A DNA stretch of 64,000 nucleotides from Actinacidiphila acidipaludis (GCF_019890725.1 NZ_JAINZZ010000008.1:1-64000); one strand, 5' to 3'; positions 32,617 to 41,655 are shown, numbered from the stretch's first letter. Numbers and translations: made by a program. Notes: generated from the letters alone by a model not told the origin.

Positions 32617-34779
32617 TCAGGGCCGGGCCGCGGGCTCGGGGGCGGGACTGGAGCTGGGGCTGGGGTTGGAGCCAGGGCCGGAGCTGGGGCTGGGTTCGGC
32701 GGGGGCCGGGATCGGGACCGTGGGGGTCGCGGGTGGGGAAACGGGGGCGAGCCACGTGGCGAAGAGGGCGTGCAGGGACTCGGCGCCGGTCATCAGGGCG
32801 TCCGGCACGGGGAGTTCGACCGGGTGCAGGAGGAAGGGCCGGGACTGGGGGCCGCCCAGGCCACCGTGCGAGCCGACCTGTTCCTCGAAGGCGTGCACAG
32901 CGCCCGTCAGCGGATCGCAGGCCGAGTTGATCATCAGGTCGGCGGTGTGCGGGAAGCCGTCGGTCCGCAGCACCGCCGCCGCCGCGCTCGCGCCGAAGGG
33001 GGCCAGCGGGTCCGGCCCCGTGACCCGGCCGGTGGCCAGCTCGTGCTCTCCGCCACCCGGCCCGAGCACCAGTGGCCCGCGCTCCGCGCTGCGCACCAGC
33101 ACGAACCCGATGCCCGGGTGGCCGGTGAGGACCGCGAGCAGGTCGGGACAGCGCCGGTCCAGCTCCTCCCGGGTGGCCCGGCCGGCGATGTCGGGGAACG
33201 TCACCAGCCCGAGGTTGCCCGACGCCAGCACGATCGGCTCGGACCGCGGCCCCTCGCACTCCGCCTCCTCGGCCCGCCGGCCCGCCTCGGGCCGCCGCAG
33301 GGCGCTGCGCGCGGCCGCCCGCGCCTCGGCCCCGCTCCGGCGGCGGGACCCGTGCCGTGTGCCGTCGGCCAGCCCGCAGCCGGCCCGCACCAGTTCGCGG
33401 AGGTGGACGCCGTACGCGCCCTCGAAGGTCTCACCGGCACTCTGCCCGTGGTCGGAGAGCAGCACGATGCGGTACGGACGCGGCGCGTAGCGGGAGGCGT
33501 CGGCGATCAGCCGGAGCGAGCGGTCCAGCCGGGTCAGCACCTTGCGGGCGTCGCGGCTGCGCGGCCCGGAGTGGTGGGCCACCTCGTCGTAGGCGACCAG
33601 GTCCGCGTAGACGGCGTCCCGCCCGGCCAGCATGTCGCCGACGACGGCCGCGACCGCGACGTCCCGCTCGACCACCGTGGCGAACGCCCGCAGCATCGGG
33701 TACAGGCCGCCCCGCTTGATCCGCGGCCGGTCCCTGCGCACCCGTGAGGCCGTGGACTGGGTGATCTCCCGGACCACCTCGGCGCAGAACGACCAGGCGG
33801 TGCGCACCGCGTTCGCGGGGTCGGAGAAGTACGCGAAGTAGCCGGACCGGGGCCGGCTGAACGTGCCCGCGCGCACCGCGACGGACATCACCAGCGCCGA
33901 CTGCTCGGCGCCGCCGCTGAACAGGTTGCCGCGGGACGCGCCGCCGCGGGCCAGGAGCCCGGCGGAGCCGGTGCGTTCGACGGCCCGGCGCTCCAGTTCC
34001 GCAGCGCTGGAGGGACGGTTGCAGACCATGACCTGTCCGGTGTCCTTCTCGAACCAGCGGAAGGCGGGCACGTCGTGGTTGCTGCCGTGCAGGATGGCGA
34101 GCTGGCTCGCGCCGGTCTGGCTGCTCCAGTCGGTGCGCCAGGGCACGAGGCGGTGGGTGCGGCCGAGCCAGCCGGCGACCGTCGGCATCGCCGGGGGTGA
34201 GCAGGTGAGCGCGTCGCGCAGCACCTCGTGGCCGACGCCGTCGAGTTGCAGGAACACGGTGCCGGGCCCGGAGGGCAGCGGCAGGTCCCCGGCGCGCTTG
34301 GTGCGGCGGCCGGCGAGCCGGGCCAGCCGGCGCCCGTAGGCGGCGTCGTCGCGCACCGCGAGCGCGGTGCTGGTCGCGGAGGATGCGGCGGACATCACCG
34401 CGGCGATGACGACGGCCGTCGCGGGCGTCACCTCGCCGCGCCCGTCCGGGGTGAAGCGCAACGCGACCAGCAGCAGGGACCCGTTGAGGAAGAACACCAG
34501 CGCGCCCAGCACGAGCGCCGGCACCAGCAGCAGGGCCCGCACGATCAGCGGCCACACCAGCGCGCTGAGCACGCCGAAGGCGCCGGCGCCGACGGCCGCG
34601 GTCACCGCGATCTGGGTGGGGCTGTCGCCGCTGGGCGACTCGATCCGGAAGTCGGGCAGCAGCCAGGCCAGCAGCGCCAGGGTGGCGGAGGCCACCATCC
34701 ACACCACGAGCACGCGTCCGACGGCCCGCAGTGCGCTCCGGCCCGCGGCCCGTCTCCGACTCGCTCCCGGCCCAGGCAC
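32617..34779 (-). CDS. Membrane-anchored alkaline-phosphatase-superfamily protein
   Basis: The 720-residue protein begins with four hydrophobic helices of a phage-holin-4/Mycobacterial YvlD-like module (VLVVWMVASATLALLAWLLPDF through VTPATAVVIAAVMSA). A large domain of the nucleotide-pyrophosphatase/phosphodiesterase type follows: FLQLDGVGHEVL with metal ligands, YADLVAYDEVAHHSGPRSRDA and IVLLSDHGQSAGETF. A Pro/Ser-rich C-terminal tail ends it. The substrate is probably an extracellular phosphodiester or phospho-lipid/glycan. The GTG at 34779 is preceded by GGGTGGA; longer starts lack one. It diverges from a MBL hydrolase gene. Confidence 0.82.
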   Translation of the reverse strand: MPGPGASRRRAAGRSALRAVGRVLVVWMVASATLALLAWLLPDFRIESPSGDSPTQIAVTAAVGAGAFGVLSALVWPLIVRALLLVPALVLGALVFFLNGSLLLVALRFTPDGRGEVTPATAVVIAAVMSAASSATSTALAVRDDAAYGRRLARLAGRRTKRAGDLPLPSGPGTVFLQLDGVGHEVLRDALTCSPPAMPTVAGWLGRTHRLVPWRTDWSSQTGASQLAILHGSNHDVPAFRWFEKDTGQVMVCNRPSSAAELERRAVERTGSAGLLARGGASRGNLFSGGAEQSALVMSVAVRAGTFSRPRSGYFAYFSDPANAVRTAWSFCAEVVREITQSTASRVRRDRPRIKRGGLYPMLRAFATVVERDVAVAAVVGDMLAGRDAVYADLVAYDEVAHHSGPRSRDARKVLTRLDRSLRLIADASRYAPRPYRIVLLSDHGQSAGETFEGAYGVHLRELVRAGCGLADGTRHGSRRRSGAEARAAARSALRRPEAGRRAEEAECEGPRSEPIVLASGNLGLVTFPDIAGRATREELDRRCPDLLAVLTGHPGIGFVLVRSAERGPLVLGPGGGEHELATGRVTGPDPLAPFGASAAAAVLRTDGFPHTADLMINSACDPLTGAVHAFEEQVGSHGGLGGPQSRPFLLHPVELPVPDALMTGAESLHALFATWLAPVSPPATPTVPIPAPAEPSPSSGPGSNPSPSSSPAPEPAARP

Positions 34780-34918
34780 GGGTCCACCCTGCCACACGGG
34801 TGCAGCGTGCCCTGATCGGCGGAGGGCATACGCTCGACGCGGGGAACGGGCGTGGGCTGCGCGGACATGCGCCGCCGGCCCAGGACGAGGCGATCCGACC
34901 GGGAAGGGACGTAGCGCG

Positions 34919-35710
34919 GTGGCGGTGGAGATCACATGGTGGGGTCACGCCATGGTGACCGTGCGGGACTCCGGCGTGCGGGTGCTGACCGATCCGCTGT
35001 TCGTCCGGCGGCTCGCGCATCTGCGCCGGCGCCGCGGCGCGCTGCCGCCCGCCTCGGCCGCCCGGGCCGACGTCGTCCTGGTCTCCCATCTGCACGCCGA
35101 CCACCTGCATCTGGGCTCGCTCCAGCGGCTGGCGGACGGTACGACCGTCCTGCTGCCGCGCGGCGCGCGGCAGGCGGTGCCCGGCCTGCGCCGGCTCGCC
35201 GGGCGGCTGCGCCTGGTCGAGGTGTCGGCCGGGGACACCCACGCCGTCGGCGACCTGACGGTGCGGGCGGTGCCCGCCGCCCACGACGGCCGCCGGCTCC
35301 CCTACGGCCCGCAGCGCGTGCGCGCGCTGGGCTACGTCGTCGAGGGCGAGGCCCGGACCTACTTCGCGGGCGACACCGGGCTGTTCGACGCGATGGCCGC
35401 GGAGGTCGGGCCCTGCGACATCGCGCTGCTGCCGGTCGGCGGCTGGGGCCCGTTCCTCGGCCACGGCCACCTCGACGCGGGCCGCGCCGCACAGGCGCTG
35501 GCCCTGCTGGACGCGCGCGCGGCCGTTCCGGTGCACTACGGCACGTACTGGCCGATCGGGATGGACGCGGTGCGGCCGCACGAGTTCCACGGCCCCGGCG
35601 GGGAGTTCGTGCGGCTCGCCGCGCGCCTGGCGCCGCAGGTCGCGGTGCACCGGCTGGAGCACGGGCAGAGCGTGCTGGTCGAGGGCGCGGGACGGGAGAG
35701 CGCGGGGTGA
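34919..35710 (+). CDS. MBL-fold metallohydrolase (UlaG-like)
   Basis: The 263-residue protein has the metallo-beta-lactamase-fold motif SHLHADHLHLG, an N-terminal VEITWWGHAMVTV strand typical of UlaG-like/NAPE-PLD-like hydrolases, YFAGDTGLFDAM, and VPVHYGTYWP as the last ligand region. GTG start is preceded by AAGGG. Its stop overlaps the DedA start (GTGA), so the two are translationally coupled. Substrate is unknown; pairing with a membrane DedA protein hints at a lipid or cell-envelope role. Confidence 0.87.
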   Translation: MAVEITWWGHAMVTVRDSGVRVLTDPLFVRRLAHLRRRRGALPPASAARADVVLVSHLHADHLHLGSLQRLADGTTVLLPRGARQAVPGLRRLAGRLRLVEVSAGDTHAVGDLTVRAVPAAHDGRRLPYGPQRVRALGYVVEGEARTYFAGDTGLFDAMAAEVGPCDIALLPVGGWGPFLGHGHLDAGRAAQALALLDARAAVPVHYGTYWPIGMDAVRPHEFHGPGGEFVRLAARLAPQVAVHRLEHGQSVLVEGAGRESAG

Positions 35711-36357
35711 TCGGCTTCCTGGCGGCGGCCGCCTCGCACCAGACGTCCACCGAGGGCACCCAGCAGGCGTTCGGCTACCCCACGCTCTTCCTGCTGGTGG
35801 TGCTCGGATCGCTGGTGCCGGTGGTGCCCACGGGCGCGCTGGTCTCGAGCGCCGCGGTCGTCGCGTTCCACCAGACCGAACCGGTGGCGCTCGCCGTGGT
35901 GTTCGGCGTGGCGTCCCTCGCCGCGTTCCTCGGCGACGTCGCGCTGTACTGGCTGGGCCTGCGCGGCGTGCGGTCGTCCAGCGGGTCCCGGGTGCTGCAC
36001 AAGCTGCAGGACCGGGTCGAGGACCACGCGCTGGAGCGGACCCAGCGGCAACTGGAGGAGCACGGGCCCGCGGTGCTGGTGCTGTCCCGGCTGATTCCGG
36101 CGGGCCGGCTGCCGGTCATGGTGGCGTGCCTGCTGGCGGAGATGCCGTTGCGGCGTTTCGTGCGCGGTGACGTGATCGCGTGTCTGGCGTGGGCGGCCAC
36201 CTACCAGTTGATCGGGATACTCGGCGGGTCGCTGTTCCCCGAGCCGTGGCAGGGGGTGGCGCTGGCGGTGGCCCTGACCTTCGTGATCGCGGCCGGTCCC
36301 GCGCTGGTGCGGCGGCTGCGCCGCCCGCCGCGGGAGGCGGCCGACCCGGGGCACTGA
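35707..36357 (+). CDS. DedA family (VTT-domain) membrane protein
   Basis: The 216-residue protein has several hydrophobic helices and the DedA/SNARE-associated signature: LGSLVPVVPTGALVSSAA, ASLAAFLGDVALYWLGLRG and SRLIPAGRLPVMVACLLAEMPLRRF. DedA proteins flip phospholipids or undecaprenyl phosphate and affect membrane potential tolerance. GTG start overlaps the MBL gene stop by four bases. No ribosome-binding site of its own is needed. Confidence 0.88.
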   Translation: MIGFLAAAASHQTSTEGTQQAFGYPTLFLLVVLGSLVPVVPTGALVSSAAVVAFHQTEPVALAVVFGVASLAAFLGDVALYWLGLRGVRSSSGSRVLHKLQDRVEDHALERTQRQLEEHGPAVLVLSRLIPAGRLPVMVACLLAEMPLRRFVRGDVIACLAWAATYQLIGILGGSLFPEPWQGVALAVALTFVIAAGPALVRRLRRPPREAADPGH

Positions 36358-36455
36358 CCGGCTCCGCGGCGTCGGACGCGCCCGCGCCGGACTTCGCGCG
36401 GCCGCGGATCGGCCTGCCCCGGGCGTCGCCGGGCGCCGCGATCCCCGGGAGGCGG

Positions 36456-37457
36456 TCAGGAGTCCTCGGGCAGCACCCGCGAGCCGCCGACCGGCAGGTC
36501 CCACAGGGCGTCGCGCGGCAGTCCGGCCGCCGCCCACGCGGCGCGCAGCCGGGTCAGCGGCTCCAGCGGCGGCTCGCCGGACAGCAGGAACGTCGCCCAG
36601 TGCATGGGGGCCATCGAGGCGGCGCCCAGGTCCTGGAACGCCCGCACGGCCTCCTCGGGGTCGGTGTGCACCGGCCCGAGCATCCAGCGCGGCGCGTAGG
36701 CGCCGATCGGCAGCAGGGCCACGTCGATCCCGGGGTGGGCGCGGGCGATGTCCCGGAAGAAGCGGCCGTACCCGGTGTCGCCGGCGAAGTAGATCCGGTG
36801 GCCGGCGTCGTCCGAGACCACCCAGCCGCCCCACAGCGAGCGGCAGGTGTCGGTGAGGGTGCGCCGGCTCCAGTGGTGGGCGGGGACGAAGTCGAACCGC
36901 ACCCCGTCGAGTTCCGCGGCCTCCCACCAGTCGAGTTCGGTCACCCGGGCGAAGCCGCGGCGGCGGAACCACTGCCCGAGCCCGGCGGGGACGAAGCAGG
37001 GGGTCTCGCGCGGCAGCCGTTTGAGGGTGGGCGCGTCGAGGTGGTCGAAGTGGTTGTGGCTGACGACCACGGCGTCGATCCGCGGCAGCAGGGACCAGGG
37101 GACCCCGACGGGCGTGATGCGGGCGGGGGTGCCGGGGATGCGGCGCGACCACACCGGGTCGGTCAGCACGGTCAGCCCGCCGATCCGCAGCACCCAGCTG
37201 GCGTGCCCGGCCCAGGTGACGGCCGCGCTGCCGGGTTCGGCCTCGGGCAGCGGGCCCGGCTCGACGGGCAGCTGCGCGACGTCCTTGAGCGAGGAGGCCG
37301 GGGGCCGGACCGCGCACTCCCGGGCCAGGCGGACCAGGTCGCGCAGCCCGGGCATCGGCAGCGGGTCGGTGAGCCGGTCGGCGAACGAACGCGGCCAGCT
37401 GCGCTGCTCGCCGTGCGGGCGGGGCGTGGCGACGGCGCGTTCGCTCTGGTCGGTCAT
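36456..37457 (-). CDS. MBL-fold hydrolase (NAPE-PLD-like)
   Basis: The 333-residue protein has AVTWAGHASWVLRIGGLTVLTDPVWS, SHNHFDHLD (metal ligands), VPAHHWSRRT, YFAGDTGYGRFF and MAPMHWATFLLSGEPPLEPL, the pattern of N-acyl-phosphatidylethanolamine phospholipase D-like MBL proteins. Such enzymes act on phosphodiester lipids in animals; bacterial homologues are mostly uncharacterised. The ATG at 37457 is chosen because GGGAGCC precedes it; an ATG at 37487 is also in frame. It converges with the dedA operon. Confidence 0.87.
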   Translation of the reverse strand: MTDQSERAVATPRPHGEQRSWPRSFADRLTDPLPMPGLRDLVRLARECAVRPPASSLKDVAQLPVEPGPLPEAEPGSAAVTWAGHASWVLRIGGLTVLTDPVWSRRIPGTPARITPVGVPWSLLPRIDAVVVSHNHFDHLDAPTLKRLPRETPCFVPAGLGQWFRRRGFARVTELDWWEAAELDGVRFDFVPAHHWSRRTLTDTCRSLWGGWVVSDDAGHRIYFAGDTGYGRFFRDIARAHPGIDVALLPIGAYAPRWMLGPVHTDPEEAVRAFQDLGAASMAPMHWATFLLSGEPPLEPLTRLRAAWAAAGLPRDALWDLPVGGSRVLPEDS

Positions 37458-37567
37458 CACGGCTCCCTGTCTGCGCTCGCGCGGCATCGGGTCCGAGAGT
37501 CCGGCGCATCACCCGGCGCTAACCGGAGATCGTGATTCCGTTTTCTCGGCTGCCAGACGAACGTAAG

Positions 37568-38779
37568 TCAGGCCCCGTGCCCCCGCGATCCCGAGCCGGC
37601 CGGCCCGGAAGCCGCCCGCGGCTCGTCCAGCTCGGCGAACGCCGAGGTCAGCGCGGCGAGTCCGGCCGCCACATGGGGCACCGTGAGCGGGTCCTGCGCG
37701 GTCAGTGCCGTACGCCGTTCGGTCTCGGTGGCGCCGAGCAGCACACCGGTGTCGATCCGCACCCGCGGCTCGGCCGGGTCGTCGCCGAACCGGTGGCCGC
37801 CGAGCACCGGGCGCCCCAGCAGGGCGCTCAGCCGCTCCTCGGCCTGCTCGGCGCCCATGCCCGGGGCCGCCAGCGTCGGGTAGATCTGGAAGCCGGCCCG
37901 GGGCGGACGGCACAGCGCGCCCGCGTCCGTCACCGCGCGGCAGGCGGCCGCGCCGACGCGCGCGTGCAGCCGGTTCGCGGCCACCGTGCGGTCGGTGACC
38001 TCGGCCGGCTCGGTCAGCACATAGCCGATCGCCGCGGCCACCGGCCCCGGCAGCACCGCCCGCATCGCGGCGAGCGCGGCCGCGGTGCGCTCACGCCACG
38101 ACGCGCCGTGCCCGGTCGCGGGGAAGCGGGCGAGCGCGGCGGGCACGCTGACCGGCACCATCGTCGCTCCCAGGTCGGAGAGCACCACGGTGTGGTCGGG
38201 CAGCATCTCGGCGGGGCTGAGCAGCACGGTGTCGTGGTGGTGGAGCGTGTCGGAGTACGTCTCGTCCGAGACGATCATCAGACCGGCCTCGGCCGCGGCC
38301 TCGCACGTCTCGTGGAGCAGCTCGGGCGGGCTCACCGTGCCACTCGGGTCGTCCGCCGCCGACAGCACCAGCAGACGCGGCGCGCCGCCCTCGGCGCGGG
38401 CCCGCCGCACCGTCTCCAGCAGCGCGAACGGGTCCGGGACACCGCCGCCCTCGGCGGGCGCGGGCACGGTGTGCACCGGGCGGCGCAGCACCCGCACCAG
38501 CGGGGCCTGCCAGGCGGGCGCGGGCCGGGCGAGGACGGGATCGCCGTCGGTCGCGGCGAGCAGGGCGAGCAGCAGGAGCTCCGCGCCCGGCGCGGCCAGC
38601 GCGTGGCGGGCGTCCCCGGGCAGTCCGCGCCGGGTCCAGTAGCGGCCCGCCGCCTCCAGCAGTCGCGAGCCGCCGCCGGGCGGTTCGGCCGCCGCGGCCG
38701 GATCCAGGTGCGCGTCCCAGTACGGCGGAACGGGCAGCCCGGGCTCGGGCCGTACGTCGAACGGAAGAGTGAGACGCAT
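37568..38779 (-). CDS. Aminotransferase class I/II homologue lacking the PLP lysine
   Basis: The 403-residue protein has the fold-type I aminotransferase layout: AGAELLLLALLAATDGDPVLA (the region of PLP phosphate binding), IVSDETYSD (Asp/Tyr contacts) and a C-terminal RVRIDTG with the substrate-carboxylate arginine position. At the site where SxSKxxxxPG should supply the Schiff-base lysine it reads VVLSDLGATMVPVSVP. In fact no lysine occurs anywhere in the chain, so an internal PLP aldimine cannot form. The expected NPxNPTG motif is also altered (SAADDPSGTVSP). Probably a non-catalytic or altered-function homologue. ATG at 38779. Confidence 0.85.
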   Translation of the reverse strand: MRLTLPFDVRPEPGLPVPPYWDAHLDPAAAAEPPGGGSRLLEAAGRYWTRRGLPGDARHALAAPGAELLLLALLAATDGDPVLARPAPAWQAPLVRVLRRPVHTVPAPAEGGGVPDPFALLETVRRARAEGGAPRLLVLSAADDPSGTVSPPELLHETCEAAAEAGLMIVSDETYSDTLHHHDTVLLSPAEMLPDHTVVLSDLGATMVPVSVPAALARFPATGHGASWRERTAAALAAMRAVLPGPVAAAIGYVLTEPAEVTDRTVAANRLHARVGAAACRAVTDAGALCRPPRAGFQIYPTLAAPGMGAEQAEERLSALLGRPVLGGHRFGDDPAEPRVRIDTGVLLGATETERRTALTAQDPLTVPHVAAGLAALTSAFAELDEPRAASGPAGSGSRGHGA

Positions 38780-38838
38780 GGGGTGCACCTCCGCGGAGCC
38801 GATGCCTCTGCGCCAACCTTCCCCCTTTTGCCGCGCCC

Positions 38839-38882
38839 GCGCCCTTCGGGGCAAACCCGCGCGCCCTTCGGGGCGAACCCGT
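38839..38882. repeat. Two 22-bp tandem units with hairpin potential
   Basis: Units 38839-38860 and 38861-38882 are the same except for two bases. Each contains GCCCTTCGGGGC, which on the plus strand is a stem closed by a TTCG loop. They lie between the HAD gene 3' end and the aminotransferase-homologue start, so they might act as a weak terminator or leader hairpins. Confidence 0.75.
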
Positions 38883-38907
38883 CCCCTCAGCCCACCCGGG
38901 GCCGGGC

Positions 38908-39573
38908 TCAGCCCTGGATCAGCCGGACCAGGTCCCGCATGTCGTCGAAGACGACGGTGTCCGGCCCCTCCAGCCACTCCGCGGGCGTCAGACCGCCGCA
39001 GTAGCCGAACGCCCGCATCCCGGCGGACCGCGCCGCCTCGACACCGTACCGGCTGTCCTCCACCACCACACACCGCCGCGGCTCCGCGCCGAGGCTGCGC
39101 GCCGCGTGCAGGAACAGGTCCGGGGCGGGCTTGCCCCGGGCCACCTCGGACGCGCTGAAGATCCGTCCGGCGAACCGCTCGTAGAGCCCGGTCAGCCCCA
39201 GGGTGTGCCGCAGTCCCTCGTGGGAGGTGCTGGAGGCCACGCACGACGGCAGGGTGAGCGCGTCCAGAGCCGTCACCACACCGTCGACCGGCGTGAGTTC
39301 CCGCTCGAACGCCTCCCGGTACAGGCCCCGGTACGGCTCGTGCCAGCCCTCGGGCAGCGGACTGCCCAGATAGGCGCCGATCGCCTGTTCCATGTCGGCG
39401 TAGCTGCGTCCGACGAAACGCTCGACGACCTCGTCCTCGGACATCGGCCAGCCCAGCTCGGCCAGCATCTTCGCGTCGATCCTCACCGCGATCTTCTCGC
39501 TGTCGACCAGCACGCCGTCGCAGTCGAAGATGACCAGTTCGGGCTCGGGCCACCGGTCCTGGTGTGCGTTCAC
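38908..39573 (-). CDS. HAD-superfamily phosphatase (beta-phosphoglucomutase/GPH-like)
   Basis: The 221-residue protein shows all HAD motifs: DCDGVLVDSE (nucleophile Asp and acid), SSTS (motif II), GKPAPD (motif III lysine) and VVVEDSRYGVEAARSAGM (motif IV), with a C1 cap domain between motifs I and II. This is the subclass of small-molecule sugar phosphatases and phosphoglucomutases. Substrate not predictable. It starts close (53 bases) to the divergent PAP2-DAGK gene. Confidence 0.9.
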   Translation of the reverse strand: MNAHQDRWPEPELVIFDCDGVLVDSEKIAVRIDAKMLAELGWPMSEDEVVERFVGRSYADMEQAIGAYLGSPLPEGWHEPYRGLYREAFERELTPVDGVVTALDALTLPSCVASSTSHEGLRHTLGLTGLYERFAGRIFSASEVARGKPAPDLFLHAARSLGAEPRRCVVVEDSRYGVEAARSAGMRAFGYCGGLTPAEWLEGPDTVVFDDMRDLVRLIQG

Positions 39574-39626
39574 GCAGGTGAGCGTACAGCGGCGTGCCGG
39601 ACCGGAGTCCGGGTATCAGAGTGGCC

Positions 39627-41174
39627 ATGACGCTTCCGTGGAGGGCCGCCCAGAACGGCCAGAGCTGGCGACAGTGGGACCGCGCCCTGTTCACCGAGGT
39701 CGCCGGACGGCACTGGCCGGGAGCCGAACCGGTGCTGCCCCGGCTGAGCCGTGCGGCCAATCACGGCCGGCTGTGGATCGCGGCCGCGGGCACGATGGCG
39801 GCCGTCGGCGGCCGCGAGGGGCGGCGCGCCGCGGCGCGCGGGCTGGGCTCGCTCGCCCTGGCCTCCCTCACCGTCAACACCGTCGGCAAGGGGGCGGTGC
39901 GCCGCAGTCGCCCGCTGCTCGACGCGGTGCCGATGATCCGCCGCCTGCAGCGGCAGCCGGTCTCCTCGTCCTTCCCGTCGGGGCACTCCGCCTCGGCCGC
40001 CGCGTTCGTGGCCGGGGTGAGCGCCGAGTCCCCCGCGTGGGCGACCTTGCTGGCGCCGGTCGCGGCGAGCGTGGCCTTCTCCCGCGTCTACACCGGCGTG
40101 CACTACCCGAGCGACGTGCTGGTCGGCTGCGCCCTCGGCGTCGGCGCGGCGCTGGTCGTGCGGGGGATGCGCCCGCCGGTCCGCCGCCCGGAGTCGGGCC
40201 GCCCCGCGCACGTGCCGGCACTTCCCGAGGGCCGCGGCCTGCACGTCGTGGTGAACACCGCCTCCGGTCCCCCGCCGCTGCTGACGCCGGCCGCGGACCG
40301 GATCCGCGCGGCCCTGCCGGGCGCGACCGTCATGGAGTGCACCGAGGACGACGACCTGGTGAAACTGCTGGAGGCCGCGGCCCTGAACGCGGAGTCCGAC
40401 GGCGGCGCGCTCGGCGTGTGCGGGGGCGACGGCACGGTGGCCGGGGCCGCCCAGATCGCCCTGGACCACGACCTCCCGCTGGCCGTCTTCCCCGGCGGCA
40501 CCCGCAACCACTTCGCCCTCGACCTGGGCCTGGAGACCGTCGAGGCCACCGCGGCGGCCGTGCAGGCGGGGGACGCGGCACGGGTGGACGTGGCCCGCCG
40601 CACCGACCGCGGCGGCAACGCGCCGTTCCTCAACACCTTCAGCATCGGCTCCTACCCGGACCTGGTGCGGGTCCGGGAGCGCTGGTCGCGGCGGGTCGGG
40701 AGCTGGCCGGCGAGCGTGCTGGCCGCCGTGCACGTGCTGCGCACCTGCGAGCCGGTGCGGGTCGAGATCAACGGCCGGCCGCGCTCGGTGTGGCTGCTGT
40801 TCGCGGGGAACTGCCGCTACTCGAGCTGGGGCCTGGCCCCAGTGCGGCGGCGGGACCTCACCGACGGCCTGCTGGACGTGCGGATCGTCGACGGCGGACG
40901 GTTCGCCCGGACACGGCTGGTCGGCGCGGCCCTGACCGGCGTGCTGACGTCCTCGCCGATCTACACCGAGGCGACGGTGCGGCGGCTGCGGATCCGGGTG
41001 CCGGACGCGGAGGCGGACGGCGCGCGCGGCGCGGACGACAGCCGCACCGGTGGGGGCGGCGGGACGGCCGCGGGCCGGGGCGTGCGGCTGGCCTGTGACG
41101 GAGAGGTCGCGCTCGCGCCCCCCGAGCTGGTCCTGGACAAGGTGCCCGGCGGGCTGCGGGTCTACCGCGGCTGA
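39627..41174 (+). CDS. PAP2 phosphatase fused to diacylglycerol/sphingosine kinase
   Basis: The 515-residue protein combines two lipid enzymes. Residues about 60-190 carry the PAP2 motifs KGAVRRSRP, SSFPSGHSAS and SRVYTGVHYPSD with membrane helices. From about 205 on comes a DAGK catalytic domain, with GVCGGDGTVAGAA and FPGGTRNHFALDLG, and a C-terminal beta-sandwich ending GGLRVYRG. One half can remove and the other add a phosphate on a lipid, so a recycling or lipid-A/undecaprenyl-type role is possible. The ATG at 39627 is used (MTLPWRAAQNGQSW); the longer frame reads an unrelated prefix. Confidence 0.88.
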   Translation: MTLPWRAAQNGQSWRQWDRALFTEVAGRHWPGAEPVLPRLSRAANHGRLWIAAAGTMAAVGGREGRRAAARGLGSLALASLTVNTVGKGAVRRSRPLLDAVPMIRRLQRQPVSSSFPSGHSASAAAFVAGVSAESPAWATLLAPVAASVAFSRVYTGVHYPSDVLVGCALGVGAALVVRGMRPPVRRPESGRPAHVPALPEGRGLHVVVNTASGPPPLLTPAADRIRAALPGATVMECTEDDDLVKLLEAAALNAESDGGALGVCGGDGTVAGAAQIALDHDLPLAVFPGGTRNHFALDLGLETVEATAAAVQAGDAARVDVARRTDRGGNAPFLNTFSIGSYPDLVRVRERWSRRVGSWPASVLAAVHVLRTCEPVRVEINGRPRSVWLLFAGNCRYSSWGLAPVRRRDLTDGLLDVRIVDGGRFARTRLVGAALTGVLTSSPIYTEATVRRLRIRVPDAEADGARGADDSRTGGGGGTAAGRGVRLACDGEVALAPPELVLDKVPGGLRVYRG

Positions 41175-41188
41175 CCGCCGCGTACCGT

Positions 41189-41216
41189 CCTCCGCCGGCC
41201 CGGGGGCCGGCGGAGG
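41189..41216. terminator. Bidirectional hairpin terminator
   Basis: Arms at 41189-41201 and 41204-41216 are exact 13-base reverse complements; the innermost pairs must open to make a loop. It sits between the converging PAP2-DAGK and SseB-like genes. Confidence 0.75.
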
Positions 41217-41229
41217 AGGACCAGCGCCG

Positions 41230-41655
41230 TCAGTTGCTTCCGCCGATCAGGCCGGCCAGCGCGCGGACGCCCTCGCCGGAGATGCTGAGCGCGTCCTCGC
41301 TGCCGGTGTCGATGGACAGGATCAGCTCGTCGGAGGGCCAGGCGCCGCTGAGCGCGGCGAGCTGGATCAGCCGGTAGCTGCGCGTGGCCGGCAGCGCGTC
41401 GGCCATCCGGGACTCGGAGGTGAAGACCGGCACGAGCTGCCGGCCGTCGTCCTGCTCGTAGACGGGCAGCTGGATCTCACGCGGCACCTCCGCGCCGTCC
41501 GCGCCCTCGGGGTACTCCTCGACGCCCGGAACCGGCAGCAGGACGTCGCTGACCGCGAGGGTGCTCAGCGCCACGACGTTCTCGCTGCCGTGCGCGATCT
41601 CGTGCAGGGCCCGCTGCGCGGGGGGCAGGGCACCGTTGGGGTTGTTGTCGGTCAT
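41230..41655 (-). CDS. SseB N-terminal-domain protein
   Basis: The 141-residue cytosolic protein has the SseB pattern: an N-terminal helical segment, a VSDVLLPVPGVEE strand, then LVPVFTSESRMADALPATR and a YRLIQLAALSGAWPSDELILSI block, ending VRALAGLIGG. SseB (enhanced serine sensitivity) proteins are widespread, function obscure, often near ESX-type genes in actinobacteria; no ESX genes are near this copy. Start inferred at the ATG giving MTDNNPNGALPP; GAGAGGAA lies upstream. Confidence 0.8.
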   Translation of the reverse strand: MTDNNPNGALPPAQRALHEIAHGSENVVALSTLAVSDVLLPVPGVEEYPEGADGAEVPREIQLPVYEQDDGRQLVPVFTSESRMADALPATRSYRLIQLAALSGAWPSDELILSIDTGSEDALSISGEGVRALAGLIGGSN

